From positions 1 to 50,832 of the forward strand of contig JAFQHZ010000019.1 of assembly GCA_017415185.1 (NCBI GenBank): a stretch of 50,832 nucleotides of DNA, written 5' to 3'. The notes below the pieces were generated by a model. That model searched no databases. It was not told the DNA's origin and saw only the letters and a list, made by a program, of their open reading frames with translations. The position numbers and the translations under genes were made by a program. Of the stretch, positions 13,918 through 21,992 are shown piece after piece; the stretch's first letter is position 1, and the number at the start of each line of letters is the position of its first letter. Source of the stretch: Candidatus Gastranaerophilales bacterium (GTDB lineage Bacteria; Cyanobacteriota; Vampirovibrionia; Gastranaerophilales; Gastranaerophilaceae).

Positions 13918-15328
13918 AGCTTTGGTAGCACCAACCATTGCCCCACATAGAGTATCCACCTAGGCAATCAAGACATGTGCTTCCGTTTGTGTGATTTACT
14001 TCAGTGCATATTCCAGAACTGCATATTCCAAGCCAACACCAAGAGCAGCTTGACGCACCCCCTGTTGAATACGTAACACCACCACAGGCATATTTATTAT
14101 TGTTTTTACAATAATAGCCTGCTGGACATGATTTGCAACTGCTGCCACTTTTATATTGTCCTGCTGCGCAGTTATCTAGTACACAAGTTGTTCCGCTGAA
14201 TTTATAGCCGCTTGCGCAAGTTGCACATACGTTTGCTGTTTTTGATTTAGTAGCGCAGTTTGATGCGGTATTATTTGAGCAACTAGAAGCCCCTGCTCCT
14301 GAGTATGTGTTTGTAGCGCATGCGGTGCAGCTTCCAGCGCCTGCTGCAGAATATGTTCCAGCGCTACATGTTGTGCAGCTTCCAGCGCCTGCTGCAGAAT
14401 ATTTTCCAGCAGGGCAAGTTGAACAACTTGAAGAACCTGCTGCTGCATATTTTCCAGCAGTACATTGGGTTCTTGATGTACCATTACAAGAATAACCTGC
14501 TTCGCATTTTACGCAAGAACTTCCACTTAAATAATAACCAGAAGCACATTTTGTGCACACGCCAGTTGATGCTACGCATTCAACGCAATTTGCTGTTTTT
14601 GATGAACAAGCTGTATTGCAACTTGTTGCGCCTGTTGCAGTTTGATAGTATCCAGTGCTGCAATTTGTGCAGTTTGCTTGACCAGCTGAGCTTGTATATG
14701 TTCCAGCTGAGCAAGTTTTACATGTTGATTGACGTACATCATTTTGATATTGACCAGCCGGGCATTGGGTTCTTATGCCTGCATTACATTTGTTTCCTGT
14801 TGGACAATCTGAACAAGAAGCTGTTCCTGCTGCATCTGTATATTTTCCATCGCCACAGTTTTTGCAAACATCCCAACCGTTTGAATAATCACCTTTGGCG
14901 CAAAGTTCGCAGTTTTTTGTATCTGTGTAGCCATAACCAGAATTACATTGGAAACATTCATGTCTATTACATTTTACGCAGTTAGAAAAGTTCGAATAAT
15001 CGCCATCTGGAGCGTTGCAGTTAAAGCAAGTGCATTTATCATCATCGATACCGTTAGTCGTTCCTGAAACACAAGATTTTTCGCAAACTACACATCTTTT
15101 AAAGCTATCGCATAGTTTGCAATCAGAATTAAAGTGTTCTTCGCAGTACGTTGTTAAATTATTTTCCATAATTGAAACGCCACTTTTGCCACCCAGTTTT
15201 TTGGTGATGACGGGCGCAAGAGCTGATACAATAACTGAAATTGTAATCAAGCTTATCATCAGCTCAACTAGTGAAAAAGCGCTTTTGAAAAATTTTATAA
15301 ATTTAGATTCTTTTGATGTCTTTGACAT
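13916..15328 (-). CDS. Prepilin-like protein with tandem eukaryote-like cysteine-rich (GCC2/GCC3, ephrin-receptor type) repeats
   Basis: The 470 residues join two unlike parts. Residues 1-45 are a type IV prepilin signal: a basic leader ending KSA, cleavage expected after Ala17, then FSLVELMISLITISVIVSAL with Glu at +5. From about residue 60 to the end, the protein is a chain of Cys-rich units such as CPAGKYSAAGAGSCTTC and CSAGTYSAAGAGSCTAC, spaced about 16 residues apart, with CNSGYGY- and CASGYYL-type EGF/furin-like units between. Such repeats are common on eukaryotic cell-surface receptors. The product would be exported, cleaved by PilD, and folded through many disulphides outside the cell. 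The gene is clearly richer in GC than its neighbours and contains exact DNA repeats. It has its own promoter with an operator-like palindrome. Confidence 0.85.
   Translation of the reverse strand: MSKTSKESKFIKFFKSAFSLVELMISLITISVIVSALAPVITKKLGGKSGVSIMENNLTTYCEEHFNSDCKLCDSFKRCVVCEKSCVSGTTNGIDDDKCTCFNCNAPDGDYSNFSNCVKCNRHECFQCNSGYGYTDTKNCELCAKGDYSNGWDVCKNCGDGKYTDAAGTASCSDCPTGNKCNAGIRTQCPAGQYQNDVRQSTCKTCSAGTYTSSAGQANCTNCSTGYYQTATGATSCNTACSSKTANCVECVASTGVCTKCASGYYLSGSSCVKCEAGYSCNGTSRTQCTAGKYAAAGSSSCSTCPAGKYSAAGAGSCTTCSAGTYSAAGAGSCTACATNTYSGAGASSCSNNTASNCATKSKTANVCATCASGYKFSGTTCVLDNCAAGQYKSGSSCKSCPAGYYCKNNNKYACGGVTYSTGGASSCSWCWLGICSSGICTEVNHTNGSTCLDCLGGYSMWGNGWCYQS
14325..14420 (-). repeat. Tandem 48-base repeat inside the Cys-rich prepilin gene
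   Basis: Two adjacent 48-base units (14325-14372 and 14373-14420) share an exact 30-base core and encode 16-residue units of the CxAGxYSAAGAGSC type. Further diverged units flank them. Such repeats allow the number of units to change by slippage or recombination. Confidence 0.8.
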
Positions 15329-15388
15329 TAAAAATTCCTGCCTTCTTTAATTCTTTTTTGCTTCATTCTATCACGGTTTTTTATATTT

Positions 15389-15426
15389 ATAATACCACTT
15401 TTTTATTGTATTACAACATTGTTGTA
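15389..15426 (-). promoter_or_regulatory. Promoter and palindromic operator of the Cys-rich prepilin gene
   Basis: On the minus strand TTGTAA (15416-15411) and TATTAT (15394-15389) are 16 bases apart. The palindrome TACAACATTGTTGTA (15412-15426) overlaps the -35, a position typical of a repressor or activator site. The leader would be about 55 bases. Confidence 0.55.
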
Positions 15427-15578
15427 TATTATCTAATTTTTTTGATTTAAAAATTCTAATTGTTATAAAAATTTACATTTGAGATATAAAAGTTATATAC
15501 ATTTTATATATGGGAATTTACATTATACAAGTTGTTCTCTTTTCCACTCCTTCCTCCATATGCAGATTTTATAGCATT

Positions 15579-15603
15579 AATCCGCTTTTTGCGGATTTTT
15601 TTT
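15579..15603 (+). terminator. Terminator-like hairpin
   Basis: AATCCGC, TTTTT and GCGGATT, then a T-run, suit rightward termination. No plus-strand gene is visible between 15350 and 15579, where the DNA is plain AT-rich. It lies just before the GC-rich repeat block. Confidence 0.6.
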
Positions 15604-15608
15604 ATACC

Positions 15609-15900
15609 CGAATCAAGCGAATTTAGCCCGACTGGGCTTAATGAGCGCCGATGAGGGCAAAAGAGTGTGAAGCTCGTGACGGCAGACCGTCGAGGTCTGG
15701 CGGACAGAGCGAAAACCGTTCTATGGCGACGATGTTTTAGTTCTTAAATTCATGAAATGAATTTTAGAAATAAAATAGTCCTGTGGATGGGACGAAGTCC
15801 CTCAGGAGCAATCGAATCATGCGAATTTAGCCCGATGCCTTAATTCCGTTATCGAGCAAAACGAGACTTACGGAATGGAAATACCCTTGGGGGTTTTAAC
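15609..15900. repeat. Structured GC-rich intergenic repeat block
   Basis: This block of about 290 bases is non-coding and far richer in GC than its surroundings. A 23-base direct repeat with one mismatch (15609-15631 and 15813-15835, core GCGAATTTAGCCCGA) brackets the interior. The module at 15667-15705 matches the last 39 bases of the window with one mismatch. Hairpins seen: AGCCC/GGGCT, AGACC/GGTCT (15684-15698), GGGAC/GTCCC inside CCTG/CAGG (about 15780-15805), and TTCCGT/ACGGAA. The arrangement looks like a mosaic of modules rather than an insertion sequence; no transposase frame is present. Confidence 0.75.
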
Positions 15901-15901
15901 T

Positions 15902-16885
15902 TTAATTGGTGCTTTCTTCTAATTTCATTGCCTCATGGGTTGAGCAAAGCGCCCAAGCACGAGCATTTGGCTGTGAAAAACTTTGAAATCTATTAAATAA
16001 GCTTAAATTTGTTTCGTTTGGTTTTCTTACGATGCATTTTGATGAATTTTTTCCTGAATTATCATAATAAAAGTGTGCAACATTACACAATTTTGCACAT
16101 CTGCTCATTCTCATATCTGCATCAAGCCAATCAATTTCATAAGGCGTTAAATCGCTATCGCTATTATCTTTAATAAATTCTAATGTTTTTGTTAAATCAT
16201 GGACAAAAATCTTGTCTTCATCCAAATCTTTTCTTTCAACTAAAAGCTGTTTTATAATTCTTGCGCTTTTGCCAGATGCGCATAAATCTAAAATTATAAT
16301 AGCCTCTGTATCCTTTTTGGTTATTCCTTTTTTGGTGCAATAATCCATAATTGCTTGAAGATTTTCGTGTTTTGAAGCCAATGTTGGATAATTTACTCGA
16401 TTAAAATATAAATGATTTTGCTCTAGTTCTCTTAAACCGGTAATTGGCAGGAAAATAACTTTTGAACCAAGGTTCTGCATAACCTCCGTAACTGGCGCAG
16501 GACTTGTTCCAACTGATATTATAGTGTATTTTCCATATTCTTTATCATAGAATTTTTTAAGCTCATGGGCGATTTTTCCAATTGTTTCGGGCGAGCTATT
16601 TGTTCTTTTTTGTATGTCTTCACAAAGTTTTTTTGATAAAACAAGAGTTCTTGGATGTTTTTTAATTACTTCATCATATTCTTTTTTTGTTACTTTTCCT
16701 TTTTTGTTAATAAAAAATTTGAAGTAATCATCCTCTTTTTGTGTGTTTAGGGCAATTTGTGTATTTTGAGGACAATATATTGCTAACGAGCTTTCGTTTG
16801 TGCTTGTTGGTGATTGTGTTGTTTTTCTTTTTGAAGCTCGTAATGCTTTATATATATTTATAGTATCTATACTACCGATTTTCAT
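15902..16885 (-). CDS. PRTase-like hypothetical protein
   Basis: The product has 327 residues, no signal peptide and no membrane segment. Residues of about 125-150 (KYTIISVGTSPAPVTEVMQ, then VIFLPITGL) and 195-212 (EAIIILDLCASGKSARII) have the alternating strand-loop pattern of a type I phosphoribosyltransferase fold, with LCASGKS where the PRPP-binding loop would sit; the acidic pair normally preceding that loop is reduced to one Asp, so catalysis is uncertain. The start MKIGSIDTINIYKAL resembles the N-termini of other orphan proteins in the window. A CAAATT-17-TATATT promoter candidate ends 3 bases before the ATG, implying a leaderless mRNA. The gene ends beside the GC-rich repeat block. 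Confidence 0.55.
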   Translation of the reverse strand: MKIGSIDTINIYKALRASKRKTTQSPTSTNESSLAIYCPQNTQIALNTQKEDDYFKFFINKKGKVTKKEYDEVIKKHPRTLVLSKKLCEDIQKRTNSSPETIGKIAHELKKFYDKEYGKYTIISVGTSPAPVTEVMQNLGSKVIFLPITGLRELEQNHLYFNRVNYPTLASKHENLQAIMDYCTKKGITKKDTEAIIILDLCASGKSARIIKQLLVERKDLDEDKIFVHDLTKTLEFIKDNSDSDLTPYEIDWLDADMRMSRCAKLCNVAHFYYDNSGKNSSKCIVRKPNETNLSLFNRFQSFSQPNARAWALCSTHEAMKLEESTN

Positions 16886-16888
16886 ATG

Positions 16889-16917
16889 AATATAAAACTT
16901 CTAAAAAATTTAATTTG
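16889..16917 (-). promoter_or_regulatory. Putative alternative promoter (CAAATT-17-TATATT)
   Basis: Minus strand: CAAATT (16917-16912), 17 bases, TATATT (16894-16889), with GTTT directly before the -10, matching the layout at 8658, 30947 and 47104. Confidence 0.45.
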
Positions 16918-16946
16918 TTGACCAAAAAACAAGAACAAACTAAACT
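16918..16946 (+). promoter_or_regulatory. Promoter candidate for ilvC
   Basis: TTGACC (16918-16923), 17 bases, TAAACT (16941-16946), 34 bases before the ilvC ATG. No T-box or leader-peptide attenuator is seen in the short leader. Confidence 0.5.
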
Positions 16947-16977
16947 ATTATTAAAGAATTATTTTTTAAAGGAGTAA

Positions 16978-17976
<999 letters not shown>

Positions 17977-17985
17977 GATAAAGTG

Positions 17986-18780
17986 ATGATTGAAGAAAAT
18001 ACTTTATCTATTGAAGATGTTAATCTGTGGCTTGATGAATATCATTCAACAGACGACGAAAAAACAAGAAAAAAATTAAAAGAATTAGTTATTTTGGCTT
18101 GTATGCCAATTGTTAAAAAAGTGGCTCGTTCTCTTGCTCGTCGTTGTACTGACCCTGTTGAAGATATTACTCAAGTTGGCTCTTTGGGGTTAATTAAGGC
18201 AGTTGATCTTTATAATCCCGAAATATCCAAAAATTTCAAATCCTATGCAACTTATTTAATAACTGGCGAAATTCGTCATTATTTAAGAGACAAAACAACA
18301 ATAATTCGTGCGCCAAGAGAAATTAAAGAATTATCGTTCAGGGTTCATAAACTAACATTGGAATTAACTGAAAAACTTGGCAAAACTCCAACTGATAAAG
18401 ACATTGCTGAAGCTCTTCAAATGCCTCAAGAAAAAGTTGAAGAATGCAACAATCTTGATAGAAGAACGACTACAATTTCTATCGATCAAATTGTTGGAAG
18501 TGATGAAAATTCAATTTCTCTTGTGGAAAAAATTGAGGATGAAAGCCAAAGCGAAGCGTTTAATAGCTATGAAAATAGAATAATTTTGGATGATGCTATA
18601 AAAAGACTTGAGCCTATCGAACAAGAGCTTGTTATTTTAAATTATTACGAAGGTTTAAATCAAAGAGAAATTTCTGAAAAATTGAATATTTCTCAAATGC
18701 AAGTTTCAAGAAAACTCAAAAAAGCAATTCAAAAGTTATTTGAAATTATTTCAAAAAAAGGTTTGCATAAATATGAATAA
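17986..18780 (+). CDS. Group 3 sigma factor, SigF/SigB-like
   Basis: Alternative sigma factor of 264 residues. Region 2 includes DPVEDITQVGSLGLIKAVDLYNP and FKSYATYLITGEIRHYLRDK (about residues 55-105), region 3 contains IRAPREIKELSFRVHKLTLELTEKLGKTPTDKDIAEAL, and region 4 has RLEPIEQELVILNYYEGLNQREISEKLNISQMQVSRKLKKAI. This is the SigF/SigB/SigG architecture. In cyanobacteria, SigF controls type IV pilus genes; here the next gene, overlapping by 8 bases, is prepilin peptidase, which supports a pilus-related role (inference). No anti-sigma or antagonist gene is next to it. The ATG at 17986 is chosen over GTG 17983 because of AGG spacing. Confidence 0.9.
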   Translation: MIEENTLSIEDVNLWLDEYHSTDDEKTRKKLKELVILACMPIVKKVARSLARRCTDPVEDITQVGSLGLIKAVDLYNPEISKNFKSYATYLITGEIRHYLRDKTTIIRAPREIKELSFRVHKLTLELTEKLGKTPTDKDIAEALQMPQEKVEECNNLDRRTTTISIDQIVGSDENSISLVEKIEDESQSEAFNSYENRIILDDAIKRLEPIEQELVILNYYEGLNQREISEKLNISQMQVSRKLKKAIQKLFEIISKKGLHKYE

Positions 18781-19777
18781 CCTTGAGCTTATTCCTGTTT
18801 GGTTTATAGCTTTATACGTTGGACTTTTTGGTTTGTGCGTTGGCTCTTTTTTGAATGTTGTAGCACTAAGAGGGCTATCTGGCGAAAACATGGTTTTTGA
18901 GCGCTCAAAATGTCCAAAATGTCAAAATCAATTAAAGTGGTATATGAATATACCGCTTTTATCATACATTTTTTTAAGAGGAAAGTGTGCTTTTTGTAAA
19001 ACGAAAATTTCTTTTCAATATCCATTAGTTGAATTCATTTGCGCTTCAATGTTTCTGCTTTCGTATTTTGCTTTTGGTTTAAGCTTAAAAGCGCTTTTCT
19101 TGTGTATTATTTTTGCTCTTTTTATTGCAATGAGCACAACAGATTTTCTTGAAACCGTTATTATTGATTATCATGCTTATATTCTTCTTGGCGTTTCGCT
19201 ATTGTATTCTTATTTAAATCTTGGCGATGTAAATATCATTCAAGCTTTAATTGGCGCTGGTTTTGGTTTTTTGGTATTTGAAGTTTTGGCAAGATTGGGA
19301 TATTTATTTGCTGGTTGTAGAATGTTTGGCGAAGGAGATAGTCTTATTGCTCTTGGCTTGGGGGCTATTTTTGGATGGAAAGGTTTGATTATTGTAATAG
19401 CTCTAAGCATTTTAATTCAAACTTTTAGTGTGATTCCAATATTAATTTATCAATCGTTTAAAGAAAACAAAAAAGCGCTTTGTGTTTCTTATATTCTTGT
19501 ATTTTTTTCTATAATTTTGTTGTTTTTGATGAATCATTTTCAATTTATTAAAAACGATGTCACTTATACAATTTTAACAATTTTTGTTGCGATATTGCTT
19601 CTTTGGGCGCTAAAAAATATCCTAGCTGAAATTAGAAACAAAAAACTTGATGAAACAAAAGAAGGCGAAGAAAAATTTTGCCTAATGCCATTTGGACCTG
19701 CGCTATTAATAAGCGCAACAATTTGTATTTTTTATGTTGCGCAAATTAAAAGTTATATTTTAAATTTCTTTAGCTAA
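18773..19777 (+). CDS. pilD: Prepilin peptidase / leader peptidase (A24 family)
   Basis: Integral inner-membrane aspartic protease of 334 residues that cleaves and usually N-methylates prepilins. The N-terminal cytoplasmic domain has GLCVGSFLNVVALR and a zinc site formed by CPKC and CAFC. Catalytic Asp residues are at about 124 (STTDF) and 189 (GEGD). Seven or eight hydrophobic segments follow, and there is a C-terminal extension of about 90 residues with two more. The ATG at 18773 overlaps the sigma factor stop by 8 bases, so translation is probably coupled. Both prepilins seen here have Ala at -1, so this enzyme should accept Ala there. Confidence 0.93.
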   Translation: MNNLELIPVWFIALYVGLFGLCVGSFLNVVALRGLSGENMVFERSKCPKCQNQLKWYMNIPLLSYIFLRGKCAFCKTKISFQYPLVEFICASMFLLSYFAFGLSLKALFLCIIFALFIAMSTTDFLETVIIDYHAYILLGVSLLYSYLNLGDVNIIQALIGAGFGFLVFEVLARLGYLFAGCRMFGEGDSLIALGLGAIFGWKGLIIVIALSILIQTFSVIPILIYQSFKENKKALCVSYILVFFSIILLFLMNHFQFIKNDVTYTILTIFVAILLLWALKNILAEIRNKKLDETKEGEEKFCLMPFGPALLISATICIFYVAQIKSYILNFFS

Positions 19778-21029
19778 GTGCTTGTTCAAAATCTTTGATT
19801 ATATCTTCAATATTTTCTAAACCGCATGAAACTCGAACCATTCCGGGGTTTATTCCGCAAGCAATAAGTTGTTCGTCTGTTAATTGTCTATGTGTAGCAC
19901 TTGCAGGGTGTAAAACGCAAGTTCTAATGTCTGCAACGTGAACTTCTTTTGAAGCCATTTGAAGTTTATCCATAAATTTAACAGCTTCCTGTTTTCCGCC
20001 TTTGATGGTTATACTCATAACTCCAGAAGTTCCTTTTGGAAGATATTTTTTTGCTAATGCGTGATATTTGTTATTTTCTAAACCTGGATAGTTAATTGTT
20101 TCAATTTTTGGATGAGATTCAAAAAATTTAGCTAATTTTAAACCATTTTCGCAATATCTTTCCATTCTAAGCGCTAATGTTTCTAGTCCAAGATTTAATA
20201 AAAATCCGCTCATACCAGAAGGATAACACCCAAAATCTCTCATTAATTGAGCTCTTGCTTTGATGATATAAGGGCAAGCTGGATAATCTCTTGTATAAAT
20301 CATTCCATGATAAGATTCATCGACTTCAGTAAATTCGCTAAATTTTCCATTTGCCCAGTCGAATTTGCCAGAATCAACTATAACTCCTCCAACTTGAAGA
20401 GCGTGCCCGTCCATATATTTTGTTGTTGAATGAATTACAATATCCGCCCCAAATTCAATTGGTTTGCATAAAATTGGAGTTGGGAAGGTGTTATCTATAA
20501 TTAATGGAATATTATTTTTGTGTGCAATAGTTGCAAATTTTTCAATGTCTAAAACTTGCAAGCTTGGATTTGTTAATGTTTCACCAAAAATTGCTTTTGT
20601 GTTTGGTTGAATCATTTTTTGAATTTCGTCATCGCTTGCATCAACATCTATAAAATCAACAGTTATTCCAAATTTTTTCATTGTAACTGCAAAAAGATTA
20701 ACCGTTCCTCCGTAAATTGCACTTGTCGAAAGGATTCTGTCGCCTGCTGAAGCAATATTTAAAATTGAAATTAAACTTGCCGCTTGACCTGATGTTGTGC
20801 ACATTGCAGCAACTCCGCCTTCTAAATCGGCAATTTTTTTCTCGACACAATCAACTGTTGGATTGGTAAAACGAGAATAGATATGTGCTTTTGTAGGGTC
20901 GTCAAAAACAGCTGCGATTTCATCCGTTGTATCAAAACGAAACGTTGTGCTTTGATATATTGGCATGACTCCTGGTCCGCCATTTTCTGGTTTGTATCCT
21001 GAATGTAAGCATTTTGTTTCGTCTTTCAT
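19770..21029 (-). CDS. metY: O-acetylhomoserine sulfhydrylase / PLP-dependent Cys-Met enzyme
   Basis: PLP enzyme of 419 residues that most likely makes homocysteine from O-acetylhomoserine and sulfide. Seen: PIYQSTTFRF, YSRFTNPTVDCVEKKIADLEGG, the PLP-binding TSGQAASL, FGETLTNPSLQVLD, IDNTFPTP, and the Schiff-base lysine in HSTTKYMDGHA at about residue 208. The insertion FDWANGKFSEFTEVDESYHG is characteristic of the OAH sulfhydrylase group. Methionine gamma-lyase is the main alternative. Its 3' end overlaps pilD by 8 bases. Divergent neighbours are the Fe-S scaffold-like and GGGtGRT genes, fitting a sulfur theme. Confidence 0.88.
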   Translation of the reverse strand: MKDETKCLHSGYKPENGGPGVMPIYQSTTFRFDTTDEIAAVFDDPTKAHIYSRFTNPTVDCVEKKIADLEGGVAAMCTTSGQAASLISILNIASAGDRILSTSAIYGGTVNLFAVTMKKFGITVDFIDVDASDDEIQKMIQPNTKAIFGETLTNPSLQVLDIEKFATIAHKNNIPLIIDNTFPTPILCKPIEFGADIVIHSTTKYMDGHALQVGGVIVDSGKFDWANGKFSEFTEVDESYHGMIYTRDYPACPYIIKARAQLMRDFGCYPSGMSGFLLNLGLETLALRMERYCENGLKLAKFFESHPKIETINYPGLENNKYHALAKKYLPKGTSGVMSITIKGGKQEAVKFMDKLQMASKEVHVADIRTCVLHPASATHRQLTDEQLIACGINPGMVRVSCGLENIEDIIKDFEQALS

Positions 21030-21141
21030 TTGTGTTCTCCTTTAAAAATAACTATGTGATTATAGCATATTTTTATTAGCATTTAAATTTTGTTTGTAAT
21101 AAAATTATCATATAAATTTTGTTAGTATAAAAGGAGGTCAA

Positions 21142-21843
21142 ATGGCTCATATAGAACTTACTTCAGAAATTGAAGAAAAATGTTGTGTTGCGCGTGGTAT
21201 TAAAGGCAGCCCAGCTCCAATACCTCAAGAAGGTCTTTGGACAAAAGTTAAAGAAATTAAAGACATTAATGGTTTAACACATGGTTGCGGTTGTTGCGCT
21301 CCTCAACAAGGAACTTGTAAATTAACTTTGAATGTTAAAGAAGGAGTTATTCAAGAAGCATTGGTTGAAACAATTGGTTGTTCTGGTATGACACACTCTG
21401 CTGCTATGGCTGGGGAAATTCTACCTGGAAAAACTATTCTTGAAGCTTTAAATACAGACTTAGTATGCGATGCTATTAACGTTGCTATGAGAGAATTATT
21501 CTTGCAAATCGTTTATGGTAGAACTCAAACTGCATTTTCTGAAAATGGACTTCCTGTTGGTGCTGGTCTGGAAGACTTAGGAAAAGGTCTTTGCTCAATG
21601 ACTGGTACAATTCACTCTACTAAACAAAAAGGTGTAAGATATCTTTCTTTAACAGAAGGCTATATTCTTGAGCTTGGTTTAGACAAAAACGATGAAGTAA
21701 TCGGATATAAATTCGTAAATCTTGGAAAAGTTATGGATGCTATTAAAAAAGGTGTTGACGCGAAAGAAGCTTACGAAAAAAATATCGGAACTTATGGTCG
21801 TTTTGCAGATGCAGTGAAAACTATTGACCCTCGTGAAGCATAA
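21142..21843 (+). CDS. NifU/IscU-like iron-sulfur scaffold-type protein
   Basis: The product has 233 residues. HGCGCCAPQQGTCKLTL (about residues 49-65) and VETIGCSGMTHSAAMAGEIL (about residues 79-98) resemble the Cys-containing loops of IscU/NifU-type scaffolds, with extra Cys in the first loop. The C-terminal part has VRYLSLTEGYILELGLDKNDEVIGYKF. In several anaerobes a protein of this kind is encoded next to the GGGtGRT protein, as here. A very strong site, AAAGGAGGTC, lies 5 bases before the ATG. Its cluster-carrying role is inferred. A GC-rich spacer of about 130 bases separates it from its partner. Confidence 0.82.
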   Translation: MAHIELTSEIEEKCCVARGIKGSPAPIPQEGLWTKVKEIKDINGLTHGCGCCAPQQGTCKLTLNVKEGVIQEALVETIGCSGMTHSAAMAGEILPGKTILEALNTDLVCDAINVAMRELFLQIVYGRTQTAFSENGLPVGAGLEDLGKGLCSMTGTIHSTKQKGVRYLSLTEGYILELGLDKNDEVIGYKFVNLGKVMDAIKKGVDAKEAYEKNIGTYGRFADAVKTIDPREA

Positions 21844-21970
21844 GGTGAGTGCGATAGCGGCGAAGCGATGAGCTTCGGTGTGTGCACGTTAATGGCGACG
21901 TAGGATAATTGAGACTGCGAAGCGAGTAGCGAAGCAAAGTCGAAATACCCACAGGAGCCACGAGTAGAAT
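21844..21970. repeat. GC-rich spacer related to the dispersed repeats
   Basis: A non-coding GC-rich segment lies between two cofunctional genes. It contains the words ATGGCGACG and CGAAATACCC with CAGGAGC, which also occur in the 15609-15900 block (ATGGCGACG, GGAAATACCC, CAGGAGC), and hairpin arms GCGAAGCGA/GAGCTTCG and ACTGCGAAGC/GCAAAGT. It would be transcribed within the operon. Relation to the other repeats is by shared short words only. Confidence 0.55.
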
Positions 21971-21992
21971 TTAATTATAAGGAAAAATAAAA

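Noticed and set aside
14325-14420. CRISPR-like array
   Set aside because: Repeats are in frame within a coding sequence, encode 16-residue units and lack unique spacers; no cas genes are present.
14320-14985. 221-residue rightward frame opposite the Cys-rich prepilin
   Set aside because: It is the antisense shadow of a repeat-rich coding region; its Leu/Asn/Gln/Phe composition reflects the complement of Cys/Gly/Ala codons.
21030-21141. SAM or cobalamin riboswitch upstream of metY or the scaffold-like gene
   Set aside because: The 110-base divergent region is AT-rich with no recognisable aptamer stems or conserved cores.
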